From JBOIBN01 sp050739575 (lineage in GTDB: Bacteria; Pseudomonadota; Gammaproteobacteria; JAKDMP01), in NCBI GenBank assembly GCA_050739575.1, contig JBOIBN010000076.1:1-9581 (forward strand): a stretch of 9,581 nucleotides of DNA, written 5' to 3'. Below are positions 1 through 5,963 of the stretch, piece after piece. Below the pieces are notes generated by a model, which did not search any database, was not told where the DNA came from, and saw only the letters and a program-made list of their open reading frames with translations. Both the position numbers and the translations under genes were made by a program. Numbering within the stretch: position 1 is the stretch's first letter; each line of letters opens with the position of its first letter.

Positions 1-52
1 GGCGTAGGGCCTCGAGCTTGTACTCGCGCGAAAATGTTTGACGTTTCGACAT
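1..52 (-). CDS. IS3-family transposase OrfA, N-terminal fragment
   Basis: The minus strand from base 52 reads MSKRQTFSREYKLEALR, the characteristic beginning of IS3-family OrfA proteins (an M-S-K-R-x-x-F-[ST]-R-E-[YF]-K-L-E-A-[VL]-R start). OrfA is the helix-turn-helix DNA-binding half of the transposase and is normally joined to OrfB by programmed frameshifting. A strong ribosome binding site, GAGGAGGTG on the minus strand (bases 57-65), lies just before the ATG and fixes the start. Only 17 codons lie inside the window, so function is inferred from this start peptide and its position next to an IS-like terminus. Confidence 0.75.
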   Translation of the reverse strand, partial: MSKRQTFSREYKLEALR

Positions 53-112
53 GGAACACCTCCTCAGGCATTGTGTGCCTAACTGAGTGTCCGTGAAAAC
101 GGGGGTGGTTCA
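1..112 (-). mobile_element. IS3-family insertion sequence, 5' (left) end, partial
   Basis: The element runs off the left edge of the window and is read on the minus strand. It contains the start of OrfA (1-52) with its ribosome binding site, preceded by about 60 bases of leader. I place the terminus at about base 112, where the minus strand begins TGAACCACCCCCGTTTTC. This has the 5'-TG start typical of IS3-family ends. It also aligns imperfectly (about 14 of 25 positions by eye) with the IS end at 9457-9481, as expected for left and right inverted repeats of one element type. The boundary is also supported because the sequence from 113 onward reads as the interrupted tail of another gene. Only a fragment is present, so subgroup and exact end are uncertain by a few bases. 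Confidence 0.7.
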
Positions 113-175
113 CGCTACGGCGACAGCAGGGAAGAAGCCGAAAAGCGCCTGAACACCTACGAAAAAACGCTTTAA
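113..175 (+). pseudogene. C-terminal remnant of a gene cut by the left IS
   Basis: Immediately inside the IS terminus an open frame reads RYGDSREEAEKRLNTYEKTL and stops at TAA (173-175). It has no start codon or ribosome binding site, and its upstream part would lie beyond the IS, so it looks like the 3' end of a gene interrupted by the insertion. The spacing R-x2-D-x2-E-x3-KRL-x2-Y resembles a segment of adenylate-kinase-like nucleotide kinases, but those proteins usually continue for some 40 residues more. The resemblance rests on 20 residues and should not be taken as an identification. A chance open frame is also possible. Confidence 0.35.
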
Positions 176-197
176 CCGCCGAACGCAGCTGCTCCGC

Positions 198-228
198 CAT
201 GGCGGCTTGCACCGGGCAAGCCGCCATG
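198..228. terminator. Perfect 13-bp hairpin upstream of the ThDP enzyme gene
   Basis: CATGGCGGCTTGC (198-210) and GCAAGCCGCCATG (216-228) are exact reverse complements around the loop ACCGG (211-215). The hairpin lies 22 bases after the stop of the truncated gene at 175 and 70 bases before the next start. It could terminate transcription of the interrupted gene, or be a REP-like or regulatory element. No T-run follows on either strand, so a simple intrinsic terminator is not certain. The structure itself is unambiguous; its role is inferred. Confidence 0.5.
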
Positions 229-285
229 TGCACCAATTTCGCGGATTGGCCGCGAGCGCGAGACCGCGCTGTTTTATTGTTACTG

Positions 286-291
286 AAGGAG
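286..291 (+). promoter_or_regulatory. Ribosome binding site of the ThDP enzyme gene
   Basis: AAGGAG sits seven bases before the ATG at 299, ideal spacing, and decides that start. I see no convincing -35/-10 pair between the hairpin (ending 228) and this site; TTGGCC at 246-251 has no well-spaced -10 partner. Confidence 0.8.
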
Positions 292-298
292 AATCATC

Positions 299-2098
299 AT
301 GAGTGCACAAGTCGGCGATTTCATGCTTGCGAGATTGTCCGAATGGGGAATCAAACGCATCTACGGCTATCCCGGCGACGGCATAAATGGCATCATGGGC
401 GCACTGGATCGAGCCGGAGACCGCTTCGAATACGTGCGCGCGCGGCACGAGGAAATGTGTGCGTTCATGGCCTGTGCTCACGCCAAGTTCACCGGCGAGC
501 TGGGCGTATGCCTGGCCACTTCGGGGCCCGGCGCGATTCATCTTTTGAACGGCCTGTACGACGCCAAGCTCGATCATCAGCCGGTGCTCGCGATCGTCGG
601 TCAGAGCGCGAGCATTGCGATGGGCGGCAACTTCCAGCAGGAGGTGGATCTGATGTCGCTGTTCAAGGACGTCGCCGGCGAGTACGTGCATACCGCCATG
701 GCGCCGGCCCAGGTGCGGCACCTGATCGATCGCGCCGTGCGCATCGCGAGAGCGCAGCGCACCGTCACCTGCCTGATCGTGCCCAACGACGTGCAGGAAA
801 TGGACGCGGTGGAAACGCCACCGCGCAAACACGGCGCCATACATTCGGGCGTCGGCTACAGCGCCCCGCAGGTGATTCCCGCCGATAAGGATCTGCGCCG
901 CGCGGCCGAAGTGCTCAACGCCGGCGAAAAGGTTGCGATCCTGGTCGGAGCCGGCGCGCTGGGTGCGACCGACGAAGTGATCGAGGTGGCCGAACTGCTC
1001 GGCGCGGGCGTGGCCAAGGCGCTGCTCGGCAAGGCCGCGCTGCCGGACGATCTGCCCTTCGTTACCGGCGCTATCGGACTCCTCGGTACCGAGCCGAGCT
1101 GGGACATGATGACGGGCTGCGACACCCTGCTGATGATCGGCACGCGCTTCCCGTATTCCGAATTCCTGCCCGAGGAAGGGCAGGCCCGCGGCGTGCAGAT
1201 CGATCTCGATCCCACCATGCTGAGCATCCGTTACCCCAACGAAGTCAATCTGACCGGTGACAGTGCGCTGACGCTGCGCGCGCTGATTCCGTTGCTCGAA
1301 CGCAAGTCCGAACGCGGCTGGCGCGAGGAAATCGAAAGCAAGGTCGCCGAATGGTGGAAAACGCTCGAAGCCCGCGCCATGGAAGATGCCAAGCCGGTCA
1401 ATCCGCAGCGCGTGTACTGGGAATTGTCCTCGCGGCTGCCGGATAACTGCATACTGGCATCGGATTCGGGTTCGTCGGCCAACTGGTATGCGCGCGACCT
1501 GAAAATCCGCCGCGGCATGCTCGCTTCCCTGTCCGGCGGACTGGCCACCATGGGCCCGGGGGTGCCCTACGTCATCGCCGCCAAGTTCGCGTTTCCGGAC
1601 CGGGTGGCGATCGCCATGGTGGGCGACGGCGCCATGCAGATGAACGGCAACGCCGAACTGATCACCATCGCCGATTACTGGAAGCAGTGGAAGGATCCGC
1701 GCCTGATCGTGATGGTGCTCAACAATCGCGACCTCAACCAGGTGACCTGGGAGCAGCGCGTGATGGAGGGCGATCCGAAGTTCGATGCCGCGCAGCACGT
1801 ACCCGATTTTCAATATGCGCGCTACGCCGAGATGCTCGGACTCAAGGGCATCCAGGTCAATGCGCCCGAGCAGATCGGGCCGGCCTGGGACGAAGCGCTG
1901 GCGGCGGACCGTCCCGTGGTGCTCGAAGCGATCACCGATCCGGAGGTGCCACCGCTGCCGCCGCACATCACCCTGAAACAGGCTAAGGCGTTCATATCGT
2001 CTGTCGCGGCGGGCGATACGGACCGTATCGCAATGATCAAGGAATCGGCCAAACAGATGTGGGATACGTTCATGCCCGGCCACAAGGACCGCGATTGA
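299..2098 (+). CDS. Thiamine diphosphate-dependent enzyme (pyruvate oxidase / acetolactate synthase-like)
   Basis: This 599-residue protein has the three-domain layout of the POX/ALS/benzoylformate decarboxylase superfamily, whose members decarboxylate or oxidise 2-keto acids using ThDP and Mg2+. The N-terminal pyrimidine-binding domain (about 1-165) carries YGYPGDGIN and R-A-R-H-E-E, with Glu51 at the place of the catalytic glutamate that activates ThDP. The central domain (about 190-335) includes VGAGALGA and GTRFPYSEFLPEEG. The C-terminal PP-binding domain has the metal/ThDP motif GDG (442-444) followed at the usual distance by NN (475-476). Length is normal for the family. The closest general match in memory is PoxB-like 'thiamine pyrophosphate-requiring protein'; the quinone-linked oxidase role of PoxB itself cannot be assumed, and the substrate is unknown. 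No signal peptide is visible, so it is likely cytoplasmic. The next gene begins one base after its stop, suggesting translational coupling and a shared pathway. Confidence 0.9.
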   Translation: MSAQVGDFMLARLSEWGIKRIYGYPGDGINGIMGALDRAGDRFEYVRARHEEMCAFMACAHAKFTGELGVCLATSGPGAIHLLNGLYDAKLDHQPVLAIVGQSASIAMGGNFQQEVDLMSLFKDVAGEYVHTAMAPAQVRHLIDRAVRIARAQRTVTCLIVPNDVQEMDAVETPPRKHGAIHSGVGYSAPQVIPADKDLRRAAEVLNAGEKVAILVGAGALGATDEVIEVAELLGAGVAKALLGKAALPDDLPFVTGAIGLLGTEPSWDMMTGCDTLLMIGTRFPYSEFLPEEGQARGVQIDLDPTMLSIRYPNEVNLTGDSALTLRALIPLLERKSERGWREEIESKVAEWWKTLEARAMEDAKPVNPQRVYWELSSRLPDNCILASDSGSSANWYARDLKIRRGMLASLSGGLATMGPGVPYVIAAKFAFPDRVAIAMVGDGAMQMNGNAELITIADYWKQWKDPRLIVMVLNNRDLNQVTWEQRVMEGDPKFDAAQHVPDFQYARYAEMLGLKGIQVNAPEQIGPAWDEALAADRPVVLEAITDPEVPPLPPHITLKQAKAFISSVAAGDTDRIAMIKESAKQMWDTFMPGHKDRD

Positions 2099-2099
2099 G

Positions 2100-3203
2100 A
2101 TGGGGCTCGGCACAAGCTCGGTACCAATCGGAAAGATCGAGGTGTCGTGCTATCGGGTGCCTACCGATGCGCCCGAATCCGACGGTACCCTGCAATGGGA
2201 TTCGACGACCCTGGTGCTCGTCACGGTCGAGGCAGGCAATTGCCGCGGCTTGGGCTACAGCTACGCCGACACCGCCACCGCGACCCTGATCCGCGACAAG
2301 CTTGCAGCGTTCGTCGAGAGTCGCGATGCGCTGGATATTTCAGGCGCCTGGTCGGCGATGGTGCACGCGATCCGCAACCTCGGGCGTCCCGGTATCGCCT
2401 CGATGGCAATCGCCGCGGTGGACAATGCTTTATGGGATCTCAAGGCCAAGCTGCTGGATCTGCCGCTGTTCAAATTGCTCGGCGCGGAACGCGAGGCGAT
2501 TCCGGCGTATGGCAGCGGCGGCTTCACCTCCTACAGTGACGACGAATTGCGCGAGCAGCTCGGCGGCTGGGCGCAGGAGGGTTTAGGCATGGTCAAGATG
2601 AAGGTCGGACGCGAACCGGAGCGCGATGCGGCGCGAGTGCGCGTCGCGCGCAAGGCGATCGGCGACGCGCGTCTATTCGTGGATGCCAACGGCGCCTACA
2701 CGCGCAAGCAGGCGCTGGCATTGGCCGAGCCGTTTGCCGATTCGGGCGTGAGCTGGTTCGAGGAACCGCGGCCGTCCTCCGATCTGGCCGGCCTGCGTCT
2801 GATCCGCGACCGTGCCCCGGCCGGCATGGACATCAGCGCCGGGGAATACGGCTACGACATCCTCTATTTCCGGCGCATGTTGGAAGCCGGCGCGGTGGAT
2901 GTCATGCAGGCCGATGCGACCCGCTGCGCGGGCATCAGCGGGATGATCGGCGTTGCCGCGCTGTGCGAGGCTTTCGAGCTGCCGTTGTCCAGCCACTGCG
3001 CGCCGTCGCTCCACGTCCATCCCTTGTGTGCGTTGCGCCCGGCAATCCACGGCGAATACTTTCACGATCACGTGCGCATCGAACGGATGCTGTTCGACGG
3101 CGCTGCCGAAGCGGTGGACGGCGCGCTGCATCCGGATCGTTCCCGTCCCGGACTGGGGCTGGAATTCAAGGAGAAGGATGCCGCCCGCTATGCCGTGAAC
3201 TGA
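2100..3203 (+). CDS. Mandelate racemase-type enolase superfamily protein (probable acid sugar dehydratase or racemase)
   Basis: This 367-residue protein is a complete mandelate racemase/muconate lactonizing family member: an N-terminal capping domain (about 10-130) and a C-terminal (beta/alpha)7-beta barrel. All key residues are visible: the Lys-x-Lys motif KMK at 166-168, Mg2+ ligands Asp195 (DANGAY), Glu221 (FEEP) and Glu249 (GEYGYD), and the Asp272/His299 dyad (QADATRC; SSHCAP). This set defines the mandelate racemase subgroup, whose members abstract the alpha proton of a carboxylate. Many dehydrate sugar acids to 2-keto-3-deoxy acids, others racemise; the exact substrate is not readable. 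The phrase PTDAPESDGTLQWDSTT near residues 21-37 recurs, as far as I recall, in a distinct uncharacterised clade. The ATG lies one base after the preceding stop, with AAGGA (2084-2088) as a somewhat distant ribosome binding site. The product would suit the neighbouring ThDP enzyme as a 2-keto acid substrate; this is inference. Confidence 0.9.
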   Translation: MGLGTSSVPIGKIEVSCYRVPTDAPESDGTLQWDSTTLVLVTVEAGNCRGLGYSYADTATATLIRDKLAAFVESRDALDISGAWSAMVHAIRNLGRPGIASMAIAAVDNALWDLKAKLLDLPLFKLLGAEREAIPAYGSGGFTSYSDDELREQLGGWAQEGLGMVKMKVGREPERDAARVRVARKAIGDARLFVDANGAYTRKQALALAEPFADSGVSWFEEPRPSSDLAGLRLIRDRAPAGMDISAGEYGYDILYFRRMLEAGAVDVMQADATRCAGISGMIGVAALCEAFELPLSSHCAPSLHVHPLCALRPAIHGEYFHDHVRIERMLFDGAAEAVDGALHPDRSRPGLGLEFKEKDAARYAVN

Positions 3204-3240
3204 ATCGCGGCACGGAACGGGAATCGGCGAAACGCCAACC

Positions 3241-3250
3241 AGAAGAGGAG
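3241..3250 (+). promoter_or_regulatory. Ribosome binding site of the Cys-rich small protein gene
   Basis: AGAAGAGGAG ends six bases before the ATG at 3257. It selects this short frame over the longer overlapping open frame that extends back into the enolase gene, whose upstream part is a shadow. Confidence 0.75.
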
Positions 3251-3256
3251 ACTGCC

Positions 3257-3439
3257 ATGAACCAGGATTATTCGAAGGGACGACGATGCCGCCACGAAAT
3301 GTGTGCATGCACGGTTCTGAACGAGAAGGAAGAGTACTGCAGCAAGCATTGCCGTGGTGCCGACCACGGCGAACTGGCGGATAAGCAGGCGGAAGTGTCG
3401 GCATGCGCCTGCGATCATGACGAATGCGCGGCCGAATGA
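3257..3439 (+). CDS. Small Cys/His-rich metallothionein-like protein
   Basis: The 60-residue product contains 8 Cys (11, 16, 18, 28, 32, 50, 52, 57) and 4 His (13, 31, 37, 54). The ligands fall in three groups: CRHEMCAC (11-18), YCSKHC (27-32) and CACDHDEC (50-57). This layout (C-x-H-x2-C-x-C, then Y-C-S-x2-C, then C-x-C-x-H-x2-C) resembles bacterial metallothionein-like proteins that bind zinc, cadmium or copper through Cys/His clusters. The rest is hydrophilic and charged, with no membrane segment or signal peptide, so a cytoplasmic metal-binding or redox-buffering role is likely. The ribosome binding site is strong. It lies 53 bases after the enolase-superfamily gene and is probably co-transcribed with it. 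Alternatively it could be a small zinc-ribbon-like protein; metal preference cannot be read from the sequence. Confidence 0.8.
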   Translation: MNQDYSKGRRCRHEMCACTVLNEKEEYCSKHCRGADHGELADKQAEVSACACDHDECAAE

Positions 3440-3518
3440 ACGGCGATCGGGCAGAGGAGGGATGTTGGACTCAAATGGGAACCGTTCGAAGGGCCAATAA
3501 CAAGCTACGCCGGAGTCG

Positions 3519-3536
3519 GCGCCGGATAGCCGGCGC
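3519..3536. terminator. Hairpin between the Cys-rich protein gene and the SDR gene
   Basis: GCGCCGG (3519-3525) and CCGGCGC (3530-3536) pair perfectly around an ATAG loop, in the 139-base gap between the two plus-strand genes. No T-run follows, so it may attenuate or stabilise the transcript rather than end it. If it terminates, the SDR gene would need its own promoter; I see no clear one. Confidence 0.35.
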
Positions 3537-3578
3537 GTACCATGCAAGAGCGCGGCAACTCACACTCGAGGTATTGAT

Positions 3579-4661
3579 ATGGAACAGGTAAATAGTGAAT
3601 ACGCCATTGTGGCTGGAGCCGGGCGCAAACCCGAGGTCGTCGTCATTACCGGCGCCAGTGCCGGCGTCGGCCGCGCTACGGTGCGGGCGTTTGCGCGACT
3701 CGGTGCGCATATCGGTCTGCTCGCCCGTGGGCAGGAGGGACTGGATGCCGCCAAACGCGAAGTAGAACTGCGCGGCGGCAGGGCGATCGCAATCAGCGTG
3801 GATGTCGCGGATGCGGAGGCCGTCGAGAGAGCGGCCGCAGAGGTAGAGGAGACGCTCGGCCCCATAGACATCTGGATCAACGTGGCCATGGCGACGATCC
3901 TCGCGCCCTTCGACAAGGTTACGCCGGAGGAATTCAGGCGTGTGACCGAGGTCACGTATCTCGGCAACGTTTACGGCACCATGGCGGCGCTGAAGCGCAT
4001 GCTGCCCCGCAATCGCGGCACCATCGTCCAGGTCAGCTCGGCACTCGCTTATCATTCCATCCCGCTGCAGGCGCCGTATTGCGGTGCCAAGCATGCGATC
4101 AACGGCTACACCGATTCCCTGTGTGAGGAGCTTCTGCACCGCGGCAGCCAGGTGCACGTTGCGGTCGTCAACATGCCGGGGCTCAACACGCCGCAGTTCG
4201 ACTGGGCGCTCAACAAGATGGCGAAAAGGCCGCGGCCGGTCGCGCCGGTTTACCAACCCGAGGTCGCGGCACGCGCCATTGTCTGGGCCGCGCACCATCG
4301 CCGCCGGCGCATGTACGTCGGGCTGTCGGCGATGCTGATGATCTGGGCCGACAAGTTCGCTCCCGGACTGCTGGACCGCTACATGGCGCGCACTGCGGTG
4401 AGTGGTCAGCAGAGCACCGAGACCGCCGATCACGACGCCCCCGACAACCTTTGGAAACCGATCGGCGGCGATCATGGCGCCCACGGACGATTCAACAGTG
4501 AGGCTTACGGACACAGCATCCAGCTCTGGGCGACCATGCACCGTTCCAGGCTTGCGCTGGCAGGCACGGTCCTCCTCGCCGGCGCCGTCGTCGGCAACGC
4601 ATTGCGCAAGCATCGCAAGCGCGGCGTGCGGCGTCGGCATACATCGGAAGCCGAGAAGTAA
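3579..4661 (+). CDS. SDR-family NAD(P)-dependent oxidoreductase with C-terminal membrane segment
   Basis: This is a 360-residue classical short-chain dehydrogenase with an extra C-terminal part. The Rossmann nucleotide-binding motif TGASAGVG is at 24-31, and the catalytic set Asn130, Ser154, Tyr167 and Lys171 (YCGAK) is complete. R50 after the second strand (LLAR) is compatible with NADP(H) preference. The structural NNAG motif is altered to NVAM at 101-104. Classical SDRs end near 250 residues; here about 110 more follow, including a hydrophobic stretch at about 325-342 (LALAGTVLLAGAVVGN) and an Arg/Lys-rich tail, suggesting anchoring to the inner membrane with a basic cytoplasmic end. Similar long SDRs of the type labelled PRK07109 exist and their substrates are unknown. 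GAGGT at 3568-3572, six bases before the ATG, sets the start. It may process a carbonyl product of the preceding enzymes; this is inference. Confidence 0.88.
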   Translation: MEQVNSEYAIVAGAGRKPEVVVITGASAGVGRATVRAFARLGAHIGLLARGQEGLDAAKREVELRGGRAIAISVDVADAEAVERAAAEVEETLGPIDIWINVAMATILAPFDKVTPEEFRRVTEVTYLGNVYGTMAALKRMLPRNRGTIVQVSSALAYHSIPLQAPYCGAKHAINGYTDSLCEELLHRGSQVHVAVVNMPGLNTPQFDWALNKMAKRPRPVAPVYQPEVAARAIVWAAHHRRRRMYVGLSAMLMIWADKFAPGLLDRYMARTAVSGQQSTETADHDAPDNLWKPIGGDHGAHGRFNSEAYGHSIQLWATMHRSRLALAGTVLLAGAVVGNALRKHRKRGVRRRHTSEAEK

Positions 4662-5021
4662 GCCACGGCTTTAGTCAGTATCGGTCAAACCCGTTGGGTC
4701 TTATGAGCTGACCGTAGCGGCGCGTCGAACACGCCACTTTCGTTTCAACAAACTCTAGAATCCGGAACCGGTGCCGCGCGATACCAGCTATGCGAACGTG
4801 ATCGAATCGGACATTCCGATCGTCGTTCAGCACACTCGGCTTTATTCGCGTCAGAGCGAATTCCGCTGCTTGGTACCATGGCGTTCCCCGGCACGGAATT
4901 GTTCGCCGTTCAGTTACGGACGTTGCAACATCCAGACGCAGCAGGACGAGCGCGTGTTAGCACCGTCGGGAACCGCTTCCCGTGAAGATGGAAGGGGAGC
5001 GGTCCCCGGCGGATCATAGAA
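4662..5021. other. Convergent intergenic region without a supported gene
   Basis: These 360 bases separate the plus-strand SDR gene from the minus-strand hemerythrin gene. An 82-codon open frame from a GTG at 4771 to 5019 has no ribosome binding site and a translation with no recognisable domain, so I do not call it. The clear content is the pair of hairpins at 4967-5007, close to the hemerythrin stop. Confidence 0.6.
4967..5007 (-). terminator. Two tandem hairpins after the hemerythrin gene
   Basis: The first is CGGGAA (4967-4972), loop CCGC, TTCCCG (4977-4982). The second is GGGGA (4994-4998), loop GCGG, TCCCC (5003-5007). Both are perfect. Their loops are reverse complements of each other, so on one strand they present CCGC and GCGG, which could also pair with each other. 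They begin 15 bases past the minus-strand stop at 5022, a natural place for a terminator in a convergent gap and possibly a two-way one. A T-run is lacking, so the assignment is tentative. Confidence 0.45.
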
Positions 5022-5486
5022 TCAGGCAGCCTGCATCTGCTCCTTGCGCCGATCCTGTTCCTGCTTGAATTTCCTGGCCATTTTCTTCGCCTCGTCTTCG
5101 CTGAGGTGCTTTTTGGCTTCCGGGAACAATTTGTTTTCTTCGTCTTCGACGTGATGCTCTACCGCCTTTTTTATCTCCTTGAGCTTGTCCAGCCATTCGG
5201 AATCTTCGACATCGATATCGAGCAGCGATCTCAATTCATCGTTGGCCTCTTCGTGTTCGCTCTGATGTTCCGCGACATGATCACGCATGTCGTCAAACTC
5301 CATGAGACGATCGTAAAGCGTCGCCGATTCGGCCTCGTCATGGGTAATCAGTTCGAGGGCGAGTTTGCGGCCCTTTTCGCGCCGCATTTCGGCATCCTGC
5401 TGGGCAGTGGACGAAGCGAGCTTCTCGAGCAGGCTCTTCGCTTCCTTGTGCTCCTCCATCAAGACCTCATAAATATCTTTGTCCAT
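5022..5486 (-). CDS. Hemerythrin-like HHE cation-binding domain protein
   Basis: The 154-residue product is almost entirely charged alpha helix, as in bacterial HHE/hemerythrin proteins, whose four-helix bundle binds a di-iron centre for oxygen, nitric oxide or redox sensing or iron handling. Likely ligands are His13 (EEHKEAK), His49 and Glu53 (THDEAE), His74 and/or His78 (AEHQSEHEE), and His111/His112 with Glu116-117 (EHHVEDEE). The phrase HHVEDEENKLFPEAKK near 111-126 is typical of the family. A Lys/Glu/Gln-rich tail follows. There is no signal peptide or membrane segment, so it is cytoplasmic. AGGTG on the minus strand (about 5492-5496) precedes the ATG. It is a single-gene unit, divergent from the EctD-like gene and convergent with the SDR gene. 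The exact role (stress protection, iron or NO) is not readable. Confidence 0.88.
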   Translation of the reverse strand: MDKDIYEVLMEEHKEAKSLLEKLASSTAQQDAEMRREKGRKLALELITHDEAESATLYDRLMEFDDMRDHVAEHQSEHEEANDELRSLLDIDVEDSEWLDKLKEIKKAVEHHVEDEENKLFPEAKKHLSEDEAKKMARKFKQEQDRRKEQMQAA

Positions 5487-5678
5487 GAATCACCTCATTT
5501 TGATTGGGTTACGAATAGTTTCAGTGGATTGGTCGGCATTGCCGCAGCGCCGGTTGACGCTTGGTGGAAGCGGCGCTGCAGCATGGTTGTCAGCCTTTTC
5601 CCAGGCCTTCTCAAGCTCCAGCGCCGCCTTCGCCTTGTTATATTCGCCTCCACCGGGCGCACACGAATCAGCCCGTCC

Positions 5679-5710
5679 TTGCGATTTGATCGGCAGAAAT
5701 CTAATCGCAA
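5679..5710. promoter_or_regulatory. Operator-like inverted repeat in the divergent region
   Basis: TTGCGATT (5679-5686) and AATCGCAA (5703-5710) are exact reverse complements separated by 16 bases, giving about 24 bases between half-site centres, or roughly two helical turns. It is followed at once by TATAAG (5717-5722). This is how an operator for a dimeric regulator could sit over a promoter in a divergent gap. The regulator is unknown and the repeat could be fortuitous. Confidence 0.3.
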
Positions 5711-5948
5711 AGTCAGTATAAGAATGTAACGATCCGCTGTCGGTGCTGCGGCGCACATTTCCGCCAGCGCCATACGCTTGCCTGCAGCGCGATTTGGTTG
5801 CCGCAAATGCCGGAGAAGCCGTCTAATCATGGCGTCGGCAAAATCCGGGCTCATTTGTGCGGTAGCGCACAGAATCTGTGTGCGGTAAGGCACGGAACAA
5901 AGGTGATTGCATTTGTATTCTTACCCCCGAATCGCGCAAGAAATAAAC

Positions 5949-5955
5949 AGGAGGT
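5949..5955 (+). promoter_or_regulatory. Ribosome binding site of the EctD-like gene
   Basis: AGGAGGT, a near-perfect anti-16S match, lies eight bases before ATG 5964. It decides the start against the longer frame from TTG 5907, and it shows the gene is equipped for efficient translation. Confidence 0.85.
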
Positions 5956-5963
5956 ATACGGTC

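Larger units (their letters stand above)
5487..5963. other. Divergent intergenic region between the hemerythrin and EctD-like genes
   Basis: These 477 bases must hold the promoters of both divergent genes. The open frames within it lack ribosome binding sites and recognisable translations. The one clear signal is an inverted repeat at 5679-5710. A TATAAG at 5717-5722 (plus strand) just beside it resembles a -10 box but has no well-spaced -35. An alternative in-frame TTG start for the downstream gene at 5907 is rejected in favour of ATG 5964. Confidence 0.55.

Noticed and set aside
110..2113. A 667-codon open frame on the minus strand opposite the ThDP enzyme gene.
   Set aside because: It lies entirely antisense to a gene with clear catalytic motifs. 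Its translation is His/Arg/Gly-rich with no domain, as expected from the complement of GC-rich codons, and it has no credible start.
3471..4640. A 389-codon minus-strand open frame opposite the SDR gene.
   Set aside because: Shadow of the SDR gene, which has the Rossmann motif, catalytic residues and ribosome binding site.
4771..5019. An 82-codon GTG-initiated frame in the convergent gap.
   Set aside because: No ribosome binding site, no recognisable product, and it runs through both hairpins of the gap.
5887..5930. An ECF-sigma-like promoter beginning with GGAAC at 5893 upstream of the EctD-like gene.
   Set aside because: No matching -10 element such as CGTT or TCTGA at the required spacing.
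5907..5963. TTG start giving the EctD-like protein 19 extra residues.
   Set aside because: ATG 5964 has a near-perfect AGGAGGT eight bases upstream, and the EctD-like homology (YPTRG) begins just after that start.
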